64,000 nucleotides of DNA from Gammaproteobacteria bacterium TMED1 (lineage in GTDB: Bacteria; Pseudomonadota; Gammaproteobacteria; Pseudomonadales; Azotimanducaceae), in contig NHBG02000020.1 in the NCBI GenBank assembly GCA_002167855.2, positions 324,173 through 388,172 on the forward strand. The letters are read 5' to 3'. The translations under genes and the position numbers were made by a program. The notes under the pieces were generated by a model. The model was not told where the DNA came from and did not search any database. It saw only the letters and a program-made list of their open reading frames with translations. Each line of letters begins with the position of its first letter. Position 1 is the first letter of the stretch. Shown piece after piece: positions 28,867 through 40,976 of the stretch.

Positions 28867-29529
28867 TTACAAGAAAGCCGTGATCACGTACAAGGCAATA
28901 GTTAAAGCAACTCCACAGTGAATCACTCCCTTCACCGAAGTCATTGGTCCTTGCTTCCCGAAAATCGCATTCGCCTCGAGAGCAATTATCAAGAGAACAG
29001 CGAGACTCACTGATATAGAACTGGCGTCGGCTAATAATCCGGTCTGAAGATGACCAGAAGAACCCATGAACCATAGCATAGGTAAAGAGAATAGAGTGTT
29101 CGTCCGAGATGCGAGACCAGCCTTTGCAAGCGAGTCAGCCGCCTCTGGTATAGCCTCACCCCCATCAGCAACTTGAATAGCCGAGGCTACAACAATTTTC
29201 TGATTCGGCCAAATAACTAGCCATACGTTTAGAAACATTATCGTGGCAAGCAAAGAGCCCACTACAATTGCATAAGTAAGAACATTGTGCCTGTACGATA
29301 AGAGAGCAACACCGGACAAAAAGGTGACCATTGCGCCCCAGCGAAACCACCATAGAGCCCTAGGAACCAGTTTTTGTATTGCTCCTGCCTTATGATCCGG
29401 CTCTGCTTCCTTAAAATATTCTGTTTGAACAAAATTGAAGTAGTAAAGTAGTCCTATCCAAGTAACTCCTGCGAGCATATGTAGCCATCTGAACAAATAA
29501 TCCAGACCGTAACCAGTAAATAACTCCAT
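28867..29529 (-). CDS. Urate hydroxylase PuuD-like membrane protein (membrane domain only)
   Basis: LDYLFRWLHMLAGVTWIGLLYYFNFVQ, RALWWFRWGAMVTFLSG, multiple TMs. Confidence 0.7.
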   Translation of the reverse strand: MELFTGYGLDYLFRWLHMLAGVTWIGLLYYFNFVQTEYFKEAEPDHKAGAIQKLVPRALWWFRWGAMVTFLSGVALLSYRHNVLTYAIVVGSLLATIMFLNVWLVIWPNQKIVVASAIQVADGGEAIPEAADSLAKAGLASRTNTLFSLPMLWFMGSSGHLQTGLLADASSISVSLAVLLIIALEANAIFGKQGPMTSVKGVIHCGVALTIALYVITAFL

Positions 29530-29752
29530 GGGTCATTCCCTCTTTCACTTTTGAATAATTCTAAGTGCCAAAAACGCTTGGGGCGTCTCAGTGCCTCTCC
29601 GCTAGCCGGCTATAATAACAGTGAATATTTTAAAAAACTATTATCGGTAAATTACCAAATACCTATATTGATGGCGGCATTCAATAATCTAGGACTAATT
29701 GAGCTTTACCGAACACAAATCAATACCGACATCTATACCATCAGGCGAAGCC

Positions 29753-29782
29753 AAAAAAAATCCCGCTGTTGCGGGATTTTTT
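29753..29782 (-). terminator. Intrinsic terminator downstream of groEL
   Basis: AAAAAATCCCGC-TGTT-GCGGGATTTTTT palindrome. Confidence 0.85.
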
Positions 29783-29798
29783 CGTAGGCCTTTCAGGG

Positions 29799-31496
<1,698 letters not shown>

Positions 31497-31508
31497 TCAT
31501 TCAAATAT

Positions 31509-31820
31509 TTATTCAACTACACCGAATACTTCGCTCTCATTCATAATGAGCAATTCTTCACCATCAAGCTTAACTGAGCTACCAGCGTACTGACCAAAAA
31601 GAATCTTATCCCCCACTTTGAGGTCTACTTCTTGGACAGAGCCATTATCCAACTTCTTTCCTGGCCCGACGGCAATTACTTCACCCTGAGACGGCTTTTC
31701 AGCAGCGGAGTCGGGAATCACAATCCCACCAGCCGACTTAGTTTCTTCTTCAGTGCGACGCACAACAATACGATCTTGTAGTGGACGGATACTCATTCTT
31801 ATCTCCCATTTACTTTTCAA
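31509..31820 (-). CDS. groS: Co-chaperonin GroES
   Basis: [31 protein letters not shown]; start most likely the internal ATG of MSIRPL. Confidence 0.97.
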   Translation of the reverse strand: MKSKWEIRMSIRPLQDRIVVRRTEEETKSAGGIVIPDSAAEKPSQGEVIAVGPGKKLDNGSVQEVDLKVGDKILFGQYAGSSVKLDGEELLIMNESEVFGVVE

Positions 31821-31900
31821 GCAGACATGCCACTTGGTTTTTTGTGTGTAACAGCACTACAGAAAGATGGCGCAGCTAAATAAACGTACTTCAGCTACCA

Positions 31901-31941
31901 CCTATCATTAGCACTCTAATTAATGGAGTGCTAATGATAGG
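31901..31941. promoter_or_regulatory. CIRCE (HrcA operator) with extended arms
   Basis: CCTATCATTAGCACTC-TAATTAATG-GAGTGCTAATGATAGG; core TTAGCACTC-N9-GAGTGCTAA is exact. Confidence 0.95.
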
Positions 31942-31986
31942 GATTCATATAGCAGAGTCAAGATTCGGAGCTATTTTTTCTAAAAA

Positions 31987-33333
31987 TCAGCTTGTTGACC
32001 GATTAGGCTCTGTCTTTTGGTCAGTCGAAAAATACTTTATCATTATCAAAGTTAGAACAATTGCTGGGAGGCCCAACAGCCCCGCTAAGATGAAAAAATC
32101 GAAATACCCAGTGTGATCCACTACAATTCCAGAAAAACCGCTTATAAACTTTCCAGGTAAAGTCATTAGTGAACTGAACAAAGCGTACTGAGTCGCAGTA
32201 TATGCTCGATTCGTGATACTCGATAAGTAAGCCACAAAGGCAGTAGCTGCAAAACCACCACTCAAATTATCAGCACTTATAACCAAAGCTAAATAACTAA
32301 TTTCTGGCTCTTGAGTTGATAGTAAAGCAAAAAGCAAATTGGTCATCGACACCGCGGCCGCGCCTAATAAAAGAGGGATGTAAATCCCGTACTTAACGAC
32401 AAGCAAACCACAGGCAAATGACCCTGCAATAGTCATAACGAAGCCGAATATTTTTACTACACTAGCGATTTCAGCAAGGCTATAACCCATATCCAAGTAG
32501 AATGGGTTTGCCATAATTCCCATAGCGATATCACTCAAACGAAAAACAGAAATAAACAGTAAAATGAGCAAAGCAAACTTCCCATTACGACTGAAGAAGT
32601 CAACAAATGGACTAACAACTGCTTTAGCGAACCATTTGAGCAAAGGTCCGAAAGCGATAGCCGAAACAATTTTTTTTTCGGCACTCAGATCAAAATTTGA
32701 TTCATCCTTTTTCGGCTCTGAAACGAGTAAAACAGTAAATATTCCGATAAGTAAGGAGGTCGCCATGATTTGGTAGGCCCGAGTCCATCCAAGAAACTCT
32801 GCGAAATAAAGACACCCCGCTCCTGCGAAAAGTAATGCCACACGGTAACCAAAGATGTAACTTGCTGCCATTGCACCCTGGTGTTTATCGATTGCTGATT
32901 CGATACGATAAGCATCTACGGCGATGTCTTGGGTGGCGGAGAAAAATGCTACAACCAGAGCGAATAAAGATAAAAGAAAGAGATCAGCAGGTCCAATATA
33001 AGATATCAAGAACAAACCTCCACTGATACCGATCTGTGCCAATAATATCCAGCTTCTCCTTTGACCTAATCGACGGGTCATATAAAAAATGGGCAATCTA
33101 TCGACGACTGGTGCCCAAAGAACCTTCACTGAGTAAGTGATTCCAACCCAAGCGAAAAACCCTATGGCACTAAGAGAAACATCCGCATCTCTCAGCCAAG
33201 CTGTTAAAGTGGAAAACACTAGTAGGTAGGGTAATCCAGCCGAGAAGCCGAGAAATGCCATCGCTATTACGCGACGGTCACCATAGACAGAAACTGCTTC
33301 CCACCAAGTTAAACCTGATTGAAATCCTGGCAC
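31987..33333 (-). CDS. ampG: AmpG-like MFS transporter (muropeptide permease family)
   Basis: MAFLGFSAGLPYLLVFSTLTAWLRDADVSL, DRLPIFYMTRRLGQRRSWI, ATQDIAVDAYRIE. Confidence 0.88.
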   Translation of the reverse strand: MPGFQSGLTWWEAVSVYGDRRVIAMAFLGFSAGLPYLLVFSTLTAWLRDADVSLSAIGFFAWVGITYSVKVLWAPVVDRLPIFYMTRRLGQRRSWILLAQIGISGGLFLISYIGPADLFLLSLFALVVAFFSATQDIAVDAYRIESAIDKHQGAMAASYIFGYRVALLFAGAGCLYFAEFLGWTRAYQIMATSLLIGIFTVLLVSEPKKDESNFDLSAEKKIVSAIAFGPLLKWFAKAVVSPFVDFFSRNGKFALLILLFISVFRLSDIAMGIMANPFYLDMGYSLAEIASVVKIFGFVMTIAGSFACGLLVVKYGIYIPLLLGAAAVSMTNLLFALLSTQEPEISYLALVISADNLSGGFAATAFVAYLSSITNRAYTATQYALFSSLMTLPGKFISGFSGIVVDHTGYFDFFILAGLLGLPAIVLTLIMIKYFSTDQKTEPNRSTS

Positions 33334-33341
33334 TAGGACTT

Positions 33342-33824
33342 CTAATCTCTAAAATTCTTGAACTGCAGCGGAGTAGTTAAATCAGCTTCCTTAATCAGGG
33401 CGATAGCCTTCTGTAAATCATCTCGTTTTTTTCCAGAGACTCGCACTTGGTCACCTTGGATGGCAGTTTGCACTTTCAATTTCTCTTCTTTGATTATCTT
33501 AACTAACCGCCTCGCCAAATCGGAATCGATGCCTTCTCTTATCGCTACGTTTCGAAAAAACCGTTTCCCCCTATGCTCTTTATCCTCCAATTTCATAATC
33601 TCAGGATCTATATTGCGTCTGACCAGTTTGGCGCGAAGGATATCTAACATCTGATCAATTTGTATCTCAGCTTCGGCTGATAACCGAATACATCCGTCAG
33701 TGTAATCGAAATTAGCTTCAACGCTGCGAAAATCGAAACGAGAGTCAATCTCTCGATTGCATTGATCTACGGCGTTTATTACTTCCTGAGTGTCAACCTC
33801 CGATACTATATCGAATGAGGACAT
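33342..33824 (-). CDS. yajQ: YajQ family nucleotide-binding protein
   Basis: SSFDIVSEVD, SRFDFR, KLKVQTAIQGDQVRVSGKKRDDLQ. Confidence 0.95.
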   Translation of the reverse strand: MSSFDIVSEVDTQEVINAVDQCNREIDSRFDFRSVEANFDYTDGCIRLSAEAEIQIDQMLDILRAKLVRRNIDPEIMKLEDKEHRGKRFFRNVAIREGIDSDLARRLVKIIKEEKLKVQTAIQGDQVRVSGKKRDDLQKAIALIKEADLTTPLQFKNFRD

Positions 33825-34104
33825 AAATTCTCCCTAGCAAAAAGCGAAGTGGTCATATCGCTGTGGTTGAAAAAACTATTCTTTACTCTTTTGAACAACA
33901 TCTGTCGCTAATTAGACTGATCCATCACGTTTAATATAACAAGGTGAAAGGTAACACTGCTACCAACCCAGAAAAAAAATTCCGCTGGCCGCTAAAAATC
34001 CGCAGCGAGGCTGGCTTTAGTCATATATCATCAATATAGGTAAATCATCGAATGTTATAATAAGTAATGCCTTTTTCAGCAAATGGAAACAAAAGAGGAC
34101 CAAG

Positions 34105-34680
34105 ATGGGTAACAGGCTGTCGAAAATATATACGAAAACTGGTGACTTGGGAGAAACAGGACTAGGTGATGGATCGCGCGTTTCTAAAACAGACCTTAGG
34201 GTAGAGGCAATAGGAGCAGTGGACGAGCTTAATAGCGTGATAGGTCTTCTAGTCGAGGAACTTAAAACTATAGAAAACAGTGAATTAGAGGATATTGTAA
34301 AATTCCTCAGATACTCACAGCATCGTATTTTCGACCTAGGAGGCGAGTTGTCTATACCGGGCTTTGAGATTATAAATGCGTCTCACGTTACCAAAATAGA
34401 GCTAAACCTAGATCGACTAAATAGCGATTTAGAGCCACTCAAAAATTTTGTCCTACCCGGTGGTTCTAGAGTCATTGCCACAGCGCACCTAGCTAGAGCA
34501 ACCTGCCGACGAGCAGAAAGGAGGGTAATAGCAATAATGGGAGACCCCTCGTGTCGGGGAAACTCCATAAATTCGAACGCAATCTGCTACCTCAACCGTT
34601 TCTCTGACTATCTCTTCGTAGTGGCAAGATCCTGCGCTAAAATCTCAGGCATCAATGAGGTTCTATGGGAACAAGGATAA
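34105..34680 (+). CDS. pduO: Cob(I)yrinic acid a,c-diamide adenosyltransferase (PduO type)
   Basis: IYTKTGDLGETGLGDGSRVSK, AIGAVDELNS, RRAERRV, YLNRFSDYLFV. Confidence 0.92.
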   Translation: MGNRLSKIYTKTGDLGETGLGDGSRVSKTDLRVEAIGAVDELNSVIGLLVEELKTIENSELEDIVKFLRYSQHRIFDLGGELSIPGFEIINASHVTKIELNLDRLNSDLEPLKNFVLPGGSRVIATAHLARATCRRAERRVIAIMGDPSCRGNSINSNAICYLNRFSDYLFVVARSCAKISGINEVLWEQG

Positions 34681-34689
34681 CTATTACGA

Positions 34690-36039
34690 CTAAAGAATCA
34701 TCCGTCTAATATCGCCCAGTATCGAGGTCAAGCAGGATGTAAATCTGGCAGCTTCTGCACCATCTATTGCTCGATGATCATAGGATAAAGAAAGCGGTAA
34801 TAGTGTCCGTGCAACGAAAGACCCGTCCTCAAAAACAGGGGCAACTCTTGCCCGGGACACGCCTAATATTGCCACCTCTGGCGGATTCACAATTGGCGTG
34901 AAAGCTGTGCCTCCGATACCCCCAAGACTTGAAATTGTGAATGTAGCACCTTGGTGATCTTCAAAAGATAGAGCTTTGTTTCTTGCCTTGTCAGCGAGGT
35001 TAGCACTTTCTTCCGCTATTTGTAGAACCCCTTTTTTATGAGCATCTTTGAGTACGGGGACAACTAAACCGTCCTCAGTTTCAACAGCAATCCCGATATT
35101 GTAAAACTTTTTTAAGACCAAATTATCTAGGCTTCCCTGAATCGATGAATTAAAGTGCGGGTGTTTTAAAAGGGCTATAACACTGGCCTTAATGAGGAAT
35201 GCGAGCGGTGTAAGTTTAATAAACGGATGTCTTTTCTCAACATTTTGCTCTTTTCGAAAAACTTCTAATTCAGTGATATCAGCTTCATCAAACTGTGTCA
35301 CATGAGGTATATTACACCAGCTTCTATGGAGGTTCTCTGCACTCAGTCGACGAACCCTTGATAGGGGTTTTAACTCAATATCACCAAATTTACCAAAATC
35401 GATATCCGGACTTAGAGGCAACGAATCCTCTGAAGCTGATAATAAACGCGAAGCTACATAGTGCTGAATATCAGCTTTTAATATGCGGCCCCCTCTACCT
35501 GTACCCTTAACATCTGGTAGGTGAACACCATATTCTCGGCCTTGCTTTCTAACAGCCGGGCCGGCATGGACTTCCTCCGAAGCAAAAGTAATTGAATCCC
35601 TCGATAAAAATGGATCAGGGCCTTGCTTTGAAAAATTGGACCTCTTGAGTCTATCCTCTTTCGATAACTCTTCCTTATCCGCGATCGAATTTCCCTCGAG
35701 TGCTCCTTCTTCTAGTAAATCTTCATAATCCGCGACAGATGATGATAAGGGAACTTTCGCAACTGGTTCTAGTTCTAAAATCAGATGCCCTTCTTGTACT
35801 ATGTCCCCAATTTTAACGCTTATTTGCCCGATTTTGCCCTGAGTTGGAGAAGGAATTTCCATGCTGGCCTTATCAGATTCAAGAACCACTAAGGATGTAT
35901 CTACTTCTATGTCATCTCCTACGCCAACTAGAATCTCAATAACTTCTACGTCTTGAGCCTCGCCAACATCAGGAACGAATACTTGTGTGACCATAGTCTT
36001 ATACTTCCACCGGATTTGGTTTCTCTGGATCAATTCCAA
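34690..36039 (-). CDS. aceF: Dihydrolipoamide acetyltransferase (PDH E2), single lipoyl domain
   Basis: VLESDKASMEIPSP lipoyl site, PAVRKQGREYGVHLPDVKGTGRGGRI, LSLSYDHRAIDGAEAARF; true start probably ATG at 35994 (MVTQVFVPDVGEA). Confidence 0.93.
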   Translation of the reverse strand: MELIQRNQIRWKYKTMVTQVFVPDVGEAQDVEVIEILVGVGDDIEVDTSLVVLESDKASMEIPSPTQGKIGQISVKIGDIVQEGHLILELEPVAKVPLSSSVADYEDLLEEGALEGNSIADKEELSKEDRLKRSNFSKQGPDPFLSRDSITFASEEVHAGPAVRKQGREYGVHLPDVKGTGRGGRILKADIQHYVASRLLSASEDSLPLSPDIDFGKFGDIELKPLSRVRRLSAENLHRSWCNIPHVTQFDEADITELEVFRKEQNVEKRHPFIKLTPLAFLIKASVIALLKHPHFNSSIQGSLDNLVLKKFYNIGIAVETEDGLVVPVLKDAHKKGVLQIAEESANLADKARNKALSFEDHQGATFTISSLGGIGGTAFTPIVNPPEVAILGVSRARVAPVFEDGSFVARTLLPLSLSYDHRAIDGAEAARFTSCLTSILGDIRRMIL

Positions 36040-38662
36040 ATTCGTCTATGGCTTTTCCGACAACGCCTACATCGATCATGTTTTCTTTCGCTAATGCGCT
36101 TAGTGCAGCCACGGTAATATGGTATCTGTCAACCTCGAAGAATTGTCGTAATTTCTCACGTGTATCACTTCGACCAAATCCATCAGTACCTAAAACAGTA
36201 TAACCGCGTCCAACATACTTACGGATCTGTTCTGCATAGCTTTTGATATAGTCAGTCGATGCGATAACTGGCCCTTTACTACCACGCAGACACTGTTCCA
36301 CGTAGCTCTCGCGGGGCTTCTCTTGCGGATGCAGCATATTCCAGCGTGCCGTTGACTCCCCTTCACGACCAAGCTCATTGAAGCTGGTAACACTCCAGAT
36401 ATCCGCGACGACATTATATTCTTTAAGTAAGTTCGCCGCCTGAATTGCCTCTCGTAAAATTGTACCTGAGCCTAGCAATTGAACAACTAGCTTTGATTTA
36501 GAGTTTGAATTTTTCTTTAAAAGGTACATGCCTTTTATAATGCCCTCTTCTACCCCGGGCGGCATCTCAGGATGACTGTAGTTTTCATTCATTACAGTTA
36601 TGTAAAAATAGCAAGCACGCTTCGAGACAAACATTAAATCAAGGCCATGATGAATAATTACGGCCAACTCATAAGCATAAGCAGGGTCGTAAGATAAACA
36701 ATTGGGTACAGTGGAAGCGAGAACATGGCTATGTCCATCTTGGTGTTGAAGCCCTTCACCATTAAGAGTAGTTCTACCGGCAGTTCCACCCAAGAGGAAG
36801 CCTCTTGCTTGCAGATCACCTGCCGCCCAGCACAAATCACCAACCCTTTGGAAACCAAACATAGAATAGAATATATAGAAAGGAATCAAAGGGACTCCTT
36901 GATTGCTGTATGAGGTAGCAGCCGCGAGCCAAGCGGCAAATGCCCCACCCTCGTTAATACCTTCTTCCATCACTTGACCGGTCTTGTCTTCCCTGTAATA
37001 AGCAATCTGTCCAGTATCTACTGGCTCATAAAGCTGACCCACTGAAGAGTAAATACCTAGTTGCCGAAACATGCCCTCCATACCAAACGTGCGAGCTTCG
37101 TCAGGAACTATTGGCACCAAAAGCTTCCCTATATTCTCGTCTTTAACCAAAGTCATAAGTATACGAATAAATGCCATTGTGGTGGATATCTCCCGGTTAC
37201 CTGAACCATCGGTGATATTCTTAAATTTAGAGAGTGTTGGAATGGTAAGCTTCTGGAAATCCGCTTTGCGAGCGGGCATGGGCCCTCCCAATACCGTTCG
37301 GCGGCCTTTAAGATATCGCATCTCCGTACTATCTTCTGGAGGCCTGTAATAGGGTACTTCCGCCAAATCACTATCTGGCAGGGGGATATCAAATCTATCT
37401 CGAAAGTCGCGCAGTGCCCCAAGGTCCAACTTTTTTATAGAATGAGTCATATTTCGCGCTTCACCTGCCAATCCCAGGCCATACCCCTTAACAGTTTTTG
37501 CGAGAATGACAGTAGGTTGCTCCTTATGCTCAACTGCGGCAGCATAAGCTGCATATACCTTGTAAGGATCATGTCCTCCCCGATTAAGACGGTAAATATC
37601 TTCATCCGATAAATGTTCTACCATCTTCAATAGTTCAGGATATTTGCCAAAGAAATGTTGCCTTGTGTAACCACCATCACGGCTTTTATAATTTTGATAG
37701 TCTCCGTCAACGGCTTCATCCATTCTTTGTTGTAACAATCCCAGCTCATCTTTTTCGAATAGCTGATCCCACATCCGTCCCCAAACAACTTTAATGACGT
37801 TCCAACCCGCACCACGAAAAACTCCCTCTAACTCCTGAATGATTTTCCCATTGCCACGTACAGGACCATCAAGCCTCTGAAGATTACAATTCACTACAAA
37901 AATCAGGTTGTCTAACTTTTCTCTTCCAGCAAGAGCTATCGCTCCCTGCGATTCAGGTTCATCCATTTCTCCATCGCCCAAAAAGCACCAAACCTTGCGA
38001 TCATTTGACGAAACTAAATCTCGAAAACTTAGATATTTCATGATGTGAGCCTGGTAGATCGCCTGCAGAGGCCCTAATCCCATCGATACGGTGGGGAACT
38101 GCCAAAAGTCCGGCATCAACCAAGGATGGGGGTAGGAAGACAAACCGTCACCATCGCTTTCTTGGCGAAATTTATCTAACTGTTCTTCGCCTAACCTACC
38201 TTCTAAATATGAACGAGCATAAATGCCTGGGGAACTATGTCCCTGAATGTATACAAGATCTCCCAGCTGCTCTTCGGTATCACCCCTGAAAAAATAATTA
38301 AAACCTACGTCATATAAGGTAGCACTTGATTGAAAAGTCGAGATATGGCCGCCAAGGCTTGAGTCCTTCATATTCGCTCGCATCACCATGGCCATTGCAT
38401 TCCATCTGATTAGAGAACGAATACGCCTCTCCATGAATAAGTCACCGGGCATTCTCGCCTCCTGACTAACGGGAATAGTATTGCGATAAGGTGTGTTGAT
38501 TGCGTAGGGGAGCTGTCCACCACCCTCTGTTAATTTTGCAGATAATCGCTGCAACAAGTACTGCGCCCGCTCCTGTCCATCGGTTTTAAGCACAGATACG
38601 ATTGCCTGAACCCATTCCTCTGTCTCTAATGGATCTTTATCCTCAGATCCTAGGTCTTGCAC
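35999..38662 (-). CDS. aceE: Pyruvate dehydrogenase E1 component (homodimeric)
   Basis: GHISTFQSSATLYDVGFNYFFRG, FLGDGEMDEPES, TLNGEGLQHQDGHSHV. Confidence 0.97.
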   Translation of the reverse strand: MQDLGSEDKDPLETEEWVQAIVSVLKTDGQERAQYLLQRLSAKLTEGGGQLPYAINTPYRNTIPVSQEARMPGDLFMERRIRSLIRWNAMAMVMRANMKDSSLGGHISTFQSSATLYDVGFNYFFRGDTEEQLGDLVYIQGHSSPGIYARSYLEGRLGEEQLDKFRQESDGDGLSSYPHPWLMPDFWQFPTVSMGLGPLQAIYQAHIMKYLSFRDLVSSNDRKVWCFLGDGEMDEPESQGAIALAGREKLDNLIFVVNCNLQRLDGPVRGNGKIIQELEGVFRGAGWNVIKVVWGRMWDQLFEKDELGLLQQRMDEAVDGDYQNYKSRDGGYTRQHFFGKYPELLKMVEHLSDEDIYRLNRGGHDPYKVYAAYAAAVEHKEQPTVILAKTVKGYGLGLAGEARNMTHSIKKLDLGALRDFRDRFDIPLPDSDLAEVPYYRPPEDSTEMRYLKGRRTVLGGPMPARKADFQKLTIPTLSKFKNITDGSGNREISTTMAFIRILMTLVKDENIGKLLVPIVPDEARTFGMEGMFRQLGIYSSVGQLYEPVDTGQIAYYREDKTGQVMEEGINEGGAFAAWLAAATSYSNQGVPLIPFYIFYSMFGFQRVGDLCWAAGDLQARGFLLGGTAGRTTLNGEGLQHQDGHSHVLASTVPNCLSYDPAYAYELAVIIHHGLDLMFVSKRACYFYITVMNENYSHPEMPPGVEEGIIKGMYLLKKNSNSKSKLVVQLLGSGTILREAIQAANLLKEYNVVADIWSVTSFNELGREGESTARWNMLHPQEKPRESYVEQCLRGSKGPVIASTDYIKSYAEQIRKYVGRGYTVLGTDGFGRSDTREKLRQFFEVDRYHITVAALSALAKENMIDVGVVGKAIDEFGIDPEKPNPVEV

Positions 38663-38679
38663 AATTTTCCTCCTTCTTT

Positions 38680-39543
38680 TTAATCGTGCCTTTCAAGGGA
38701 GATGATTTGGCACAATCTTTCAATGCCCTTTAAGATTCGCATGCTAGGTCGCGATATCAATGCAGCGTCTATGAAACTTATTTTTTCTCTATAACCGTGT
38801 ATTGTTCCCCATTTCTCTAGCCACGACAAACCCGCGTCTGTTGAGGATTTCGAGATTATAATAATATCGGGATTAGCAACAAGAACACTCTCCGTTGATA
38901 CAATAGGCACGGGGACATCGGACGAACCGAATATATTAGTGCCTCCACATGTCGATATTGCTTGTCCAATTAGATGCGTATCGTTGACGGTAAACAGCTG
39001 CTGATCTGATATTTGAAAAAAAACTTTTTTCTTAGGACCATCATTGCTCTCTCTAAAGAAGTTCAATCGACTTGAAAAGTGTTGCTCTAGTAATATACCT
39101 TGCTCTCGTTGTCCTACCAACAGACCTATTTTTTTAAAAGAAGTTCCAATACTCGCGAGATCAGGAGCATTATCAATGAAAACAGGTATCCCAAGCTTGC
39201 GAAGCTTACTAATGGTAGTGTTCGCCCCACCTGTATACCAAGCTAAAATAAGATCAGGATCGAGAGACAATATAAATTCCAAATTGATTGCAAAGGCGTC
39301 TCCGAGAACAGGGATAGAACTGGCTTCGCTTGGATAATCCGAGAATCGAACAGTTCCAACGATTTTGTGTCCAACACCAACGCTAAATAAAATTTCTGTT
39401 AGATGTGGTGCAAGAGATATTATCTTGGCAGGCGGAGTCGATAGCTCAACTGCAAATCCAGCATCGTCGATTACCTTAGTTTCCGCATAGACTTGAGTGC
39501 TTATATATAAGCAGAAAGTGATTGCGATAAACCTAATAACCAA
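38680..39543 (-). CDS. btuF: BtuF-like cobalamin ABC transporter substrate-binding protein
   Basis: Signal peptide, RIISLAPH-like KIISLAPHLTEILFSVG, VGTVRFSDYPSEASSIPVLG. Confidence 0.8.
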   Translation of the reverse strand: MVIRFIAITFCLYISTQVYAETKVIDDAGFAVELSTPPAKIISLAPHLTEILFSVGVGHKIVGTVRFSDYPSEASSIPVLGDAFAINLEFILSLDPDLILAWYTGGANTTISKLRKLGIPVFIDNAPDLASIGTSFKKIGLLVGQREQGILLEQHFSSRLNFFRESNDGPKKKVFFQISDQQLFTVNDTHLIGQAISTCGGTNIFGSSDVPVPIVSTESVLVANPDIIIISKSSTDAGLSWLEKWGTIHGYREKISFIDAALISRPSMRILKGIERLCQIISLERHD

Positions 39544-39544
39544 A

Positions 39545-40291
39545 TCACCATCCCCAAACCGTTAGAACAGCCGTAAAAGCTACCCAACCCCATACAGTTT
39601 TTTCAAGCAACCAATGTAACGGAGGCGGATCTAATTTTTCTTTACTATAACTTTCAACCCCTTCGTCCAGCATCACTGAGGCCCGAGCAACAATATTCAA
39701 AAAGTCCGCGTTAGAGAGCGAAAGATCGCTGAAGGCGTCAATCCATGCTCCAAAACCCCCACGAAACTCACCCAACAACGCAAAAATAAAACCCGTTAAA
39801 CGCGCCGGGATCCATTCCATACAATGCAGCATTTGTTCAAGAGTGGGGCTATCTAATTTCAAGTCTTCACAATATCTGCAATAGCGCTCACCTAATATAT
39901 AAAAGCATACTCCAACAGGCCCCAGAATTAGAAACCAAAATAGTGAAGGGAAGATACTTTGAAAAAAAAGATATGGCAGTTGATTTGCTATTTCATCCTC
40001 TAGCCCATCTTTGTGCAAATCTAAATCTAGAACATCTATACCAGTGAGGAGCACAAAAATACAAAGAAGAAGGTAACATAATCCAAATAACCAGTCTTCG
40101 ATAAGCAAACTAAACCAAAGTAGTAGCATAGTTGGAAAAACAACAGCAACCACAAATCTCAGGGGGCTTGTGGTAATCAAACTGTGCAAAAGTGTAAACC
40201 ATTTATCGAGAGGCAAAATATCGTAAACTTGGTTGCCCCCAAACCAATTTCTATGAACAAGTGCGATCCCGAGCACAACAAGAAAGTTCAT
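39545..40291 (-). CDS. ampE: AmpE-like membrane protein
   Basis: Position next to ampD; WIPARLTGFIFALLGEF motif typical of AmpE/CobD-like proteins. Confidence 0.75.
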   Translation of the reverse strand: MNFLVVLGIALVHRNWFGGNQVYDILPLDKWFTLLHSLITTSPLRFVVAVVFPTMLLLWFSLLIEDWLFGLCYLLLCIFVLLTGIDVLDLDLHKDGLEDEIANQLPYLFFQSIFPSLFWFLILGPVGVCFYILGERYCRYCEDLKLDSPTLEQMLHCMEWIPARLTGFIFALLGEFRGGFGAWIDAFSDLSLSNADFLNIVARASVMLDEGVESYSKEKLDPPPLHWLLEKTVWGWVAFTAVLTVWGW

Positions 40292-40367
40292 AAGCTAAGC
40301 CTAATTATAAGAAAGCTTAGTTTACCCTTTGAACGGCAAAAGGGGCAGTTCTCTTACAGTGATTTGA

Positions 40368-40976
40368 TTAAATCATTGCTCGAAACCGGGACCATAGAAA
40401 AGAATGTCCGGGATCTGTCTTCCGCTCAGGCGCAACATCACTGTGTCCTACAATATTCTCAATACTATAAGATTGCCGAAGTAGACTATAAATATGCACT
40501 AGTGCTTCATACTGGGAATCAGTGTAAGGAATATAATCGGTGCCCTCTAATTCAATTCCAATAGAGAAATCGTTACAATCAGTCCTACCGCGATAAAAGG
40601 ACGGTCCGGCATGCCATGCCCGGTCGAGAAAGGAAACAAATTGCACAATCTCACCGTCGCGACGGATTACTAAATGACTGGAAACTCTTAAGCCGTTTAA
40701 GTCAACAAAATCTGGGTGTTCTTTACAATCTAATGTATTACAGAACAGGTCCTTGATATAGGGACCGCCGAAATTCCCTTCCGGCAAACTAATCCCATGC
40801 AGGATAATAAGGCTGATTTCTCCTAGAGGTCTCTCATCTTTATTCTCGCAGGGCACTTGCGTAGCTCCAACTAAAATACCATTATCTATCTTCAAAGCAA
40901 ATCCATCGAGTGCCAAATCTAATGATAGAGCACAAGCAATATCGCTACCAGTTGATAATTTATGCCAGTGGCCCAT
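40368..40976 (-). CDS. ampD: 1,6-anhydro-N-acetylmuramyl-L-alanine amidase AmpD
   Basis: VSSHLVIRRDGEIVQFVSFLDRAWHAG, NDFSIGIELEGTDY, GHSDVAPERKTDPG. Confidence 0.93.
   Translation of the reverse strand: MGHWHKLSTGSDIACALSLDLALDGFALKIDNGILVGATQVPCENKDERPLGEISLIILHGISLPEGNFGGPYIKDLFCNTLDCKEHPDFVDLNGLRVSSHLVIRRDGEIVQFVSFLDRAWHAGPSFYRGRTDCNDFSIGIELEGTDYIPYTDSQYEALVHIYSLLRQSYSIENIVGHSDVAPERKTDPGHSFLWSRFRAMI

Noticed and set aside
28799-29074. 91-aa minus ORF overlapping the PuuD-like gene out of frame
   Set aside because: Alternate frame of a well-supported membrane protein
33900-34100. Possible cobalamin riboswitch upstream of the PduO adenosyltransferase
   Set aside because: No recognisable B12 box or GCCACTG-type core; GC patches (ccgctggccgct, cgcagcgaggctggc) are insufficient
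40184-40564. 126-aa plus-strand ORF overlapping ampE and ampD
   Set aside because: Overlaps the 3' end of ampD and the 5' end of ampE on the opposite strand; composition not protein-like
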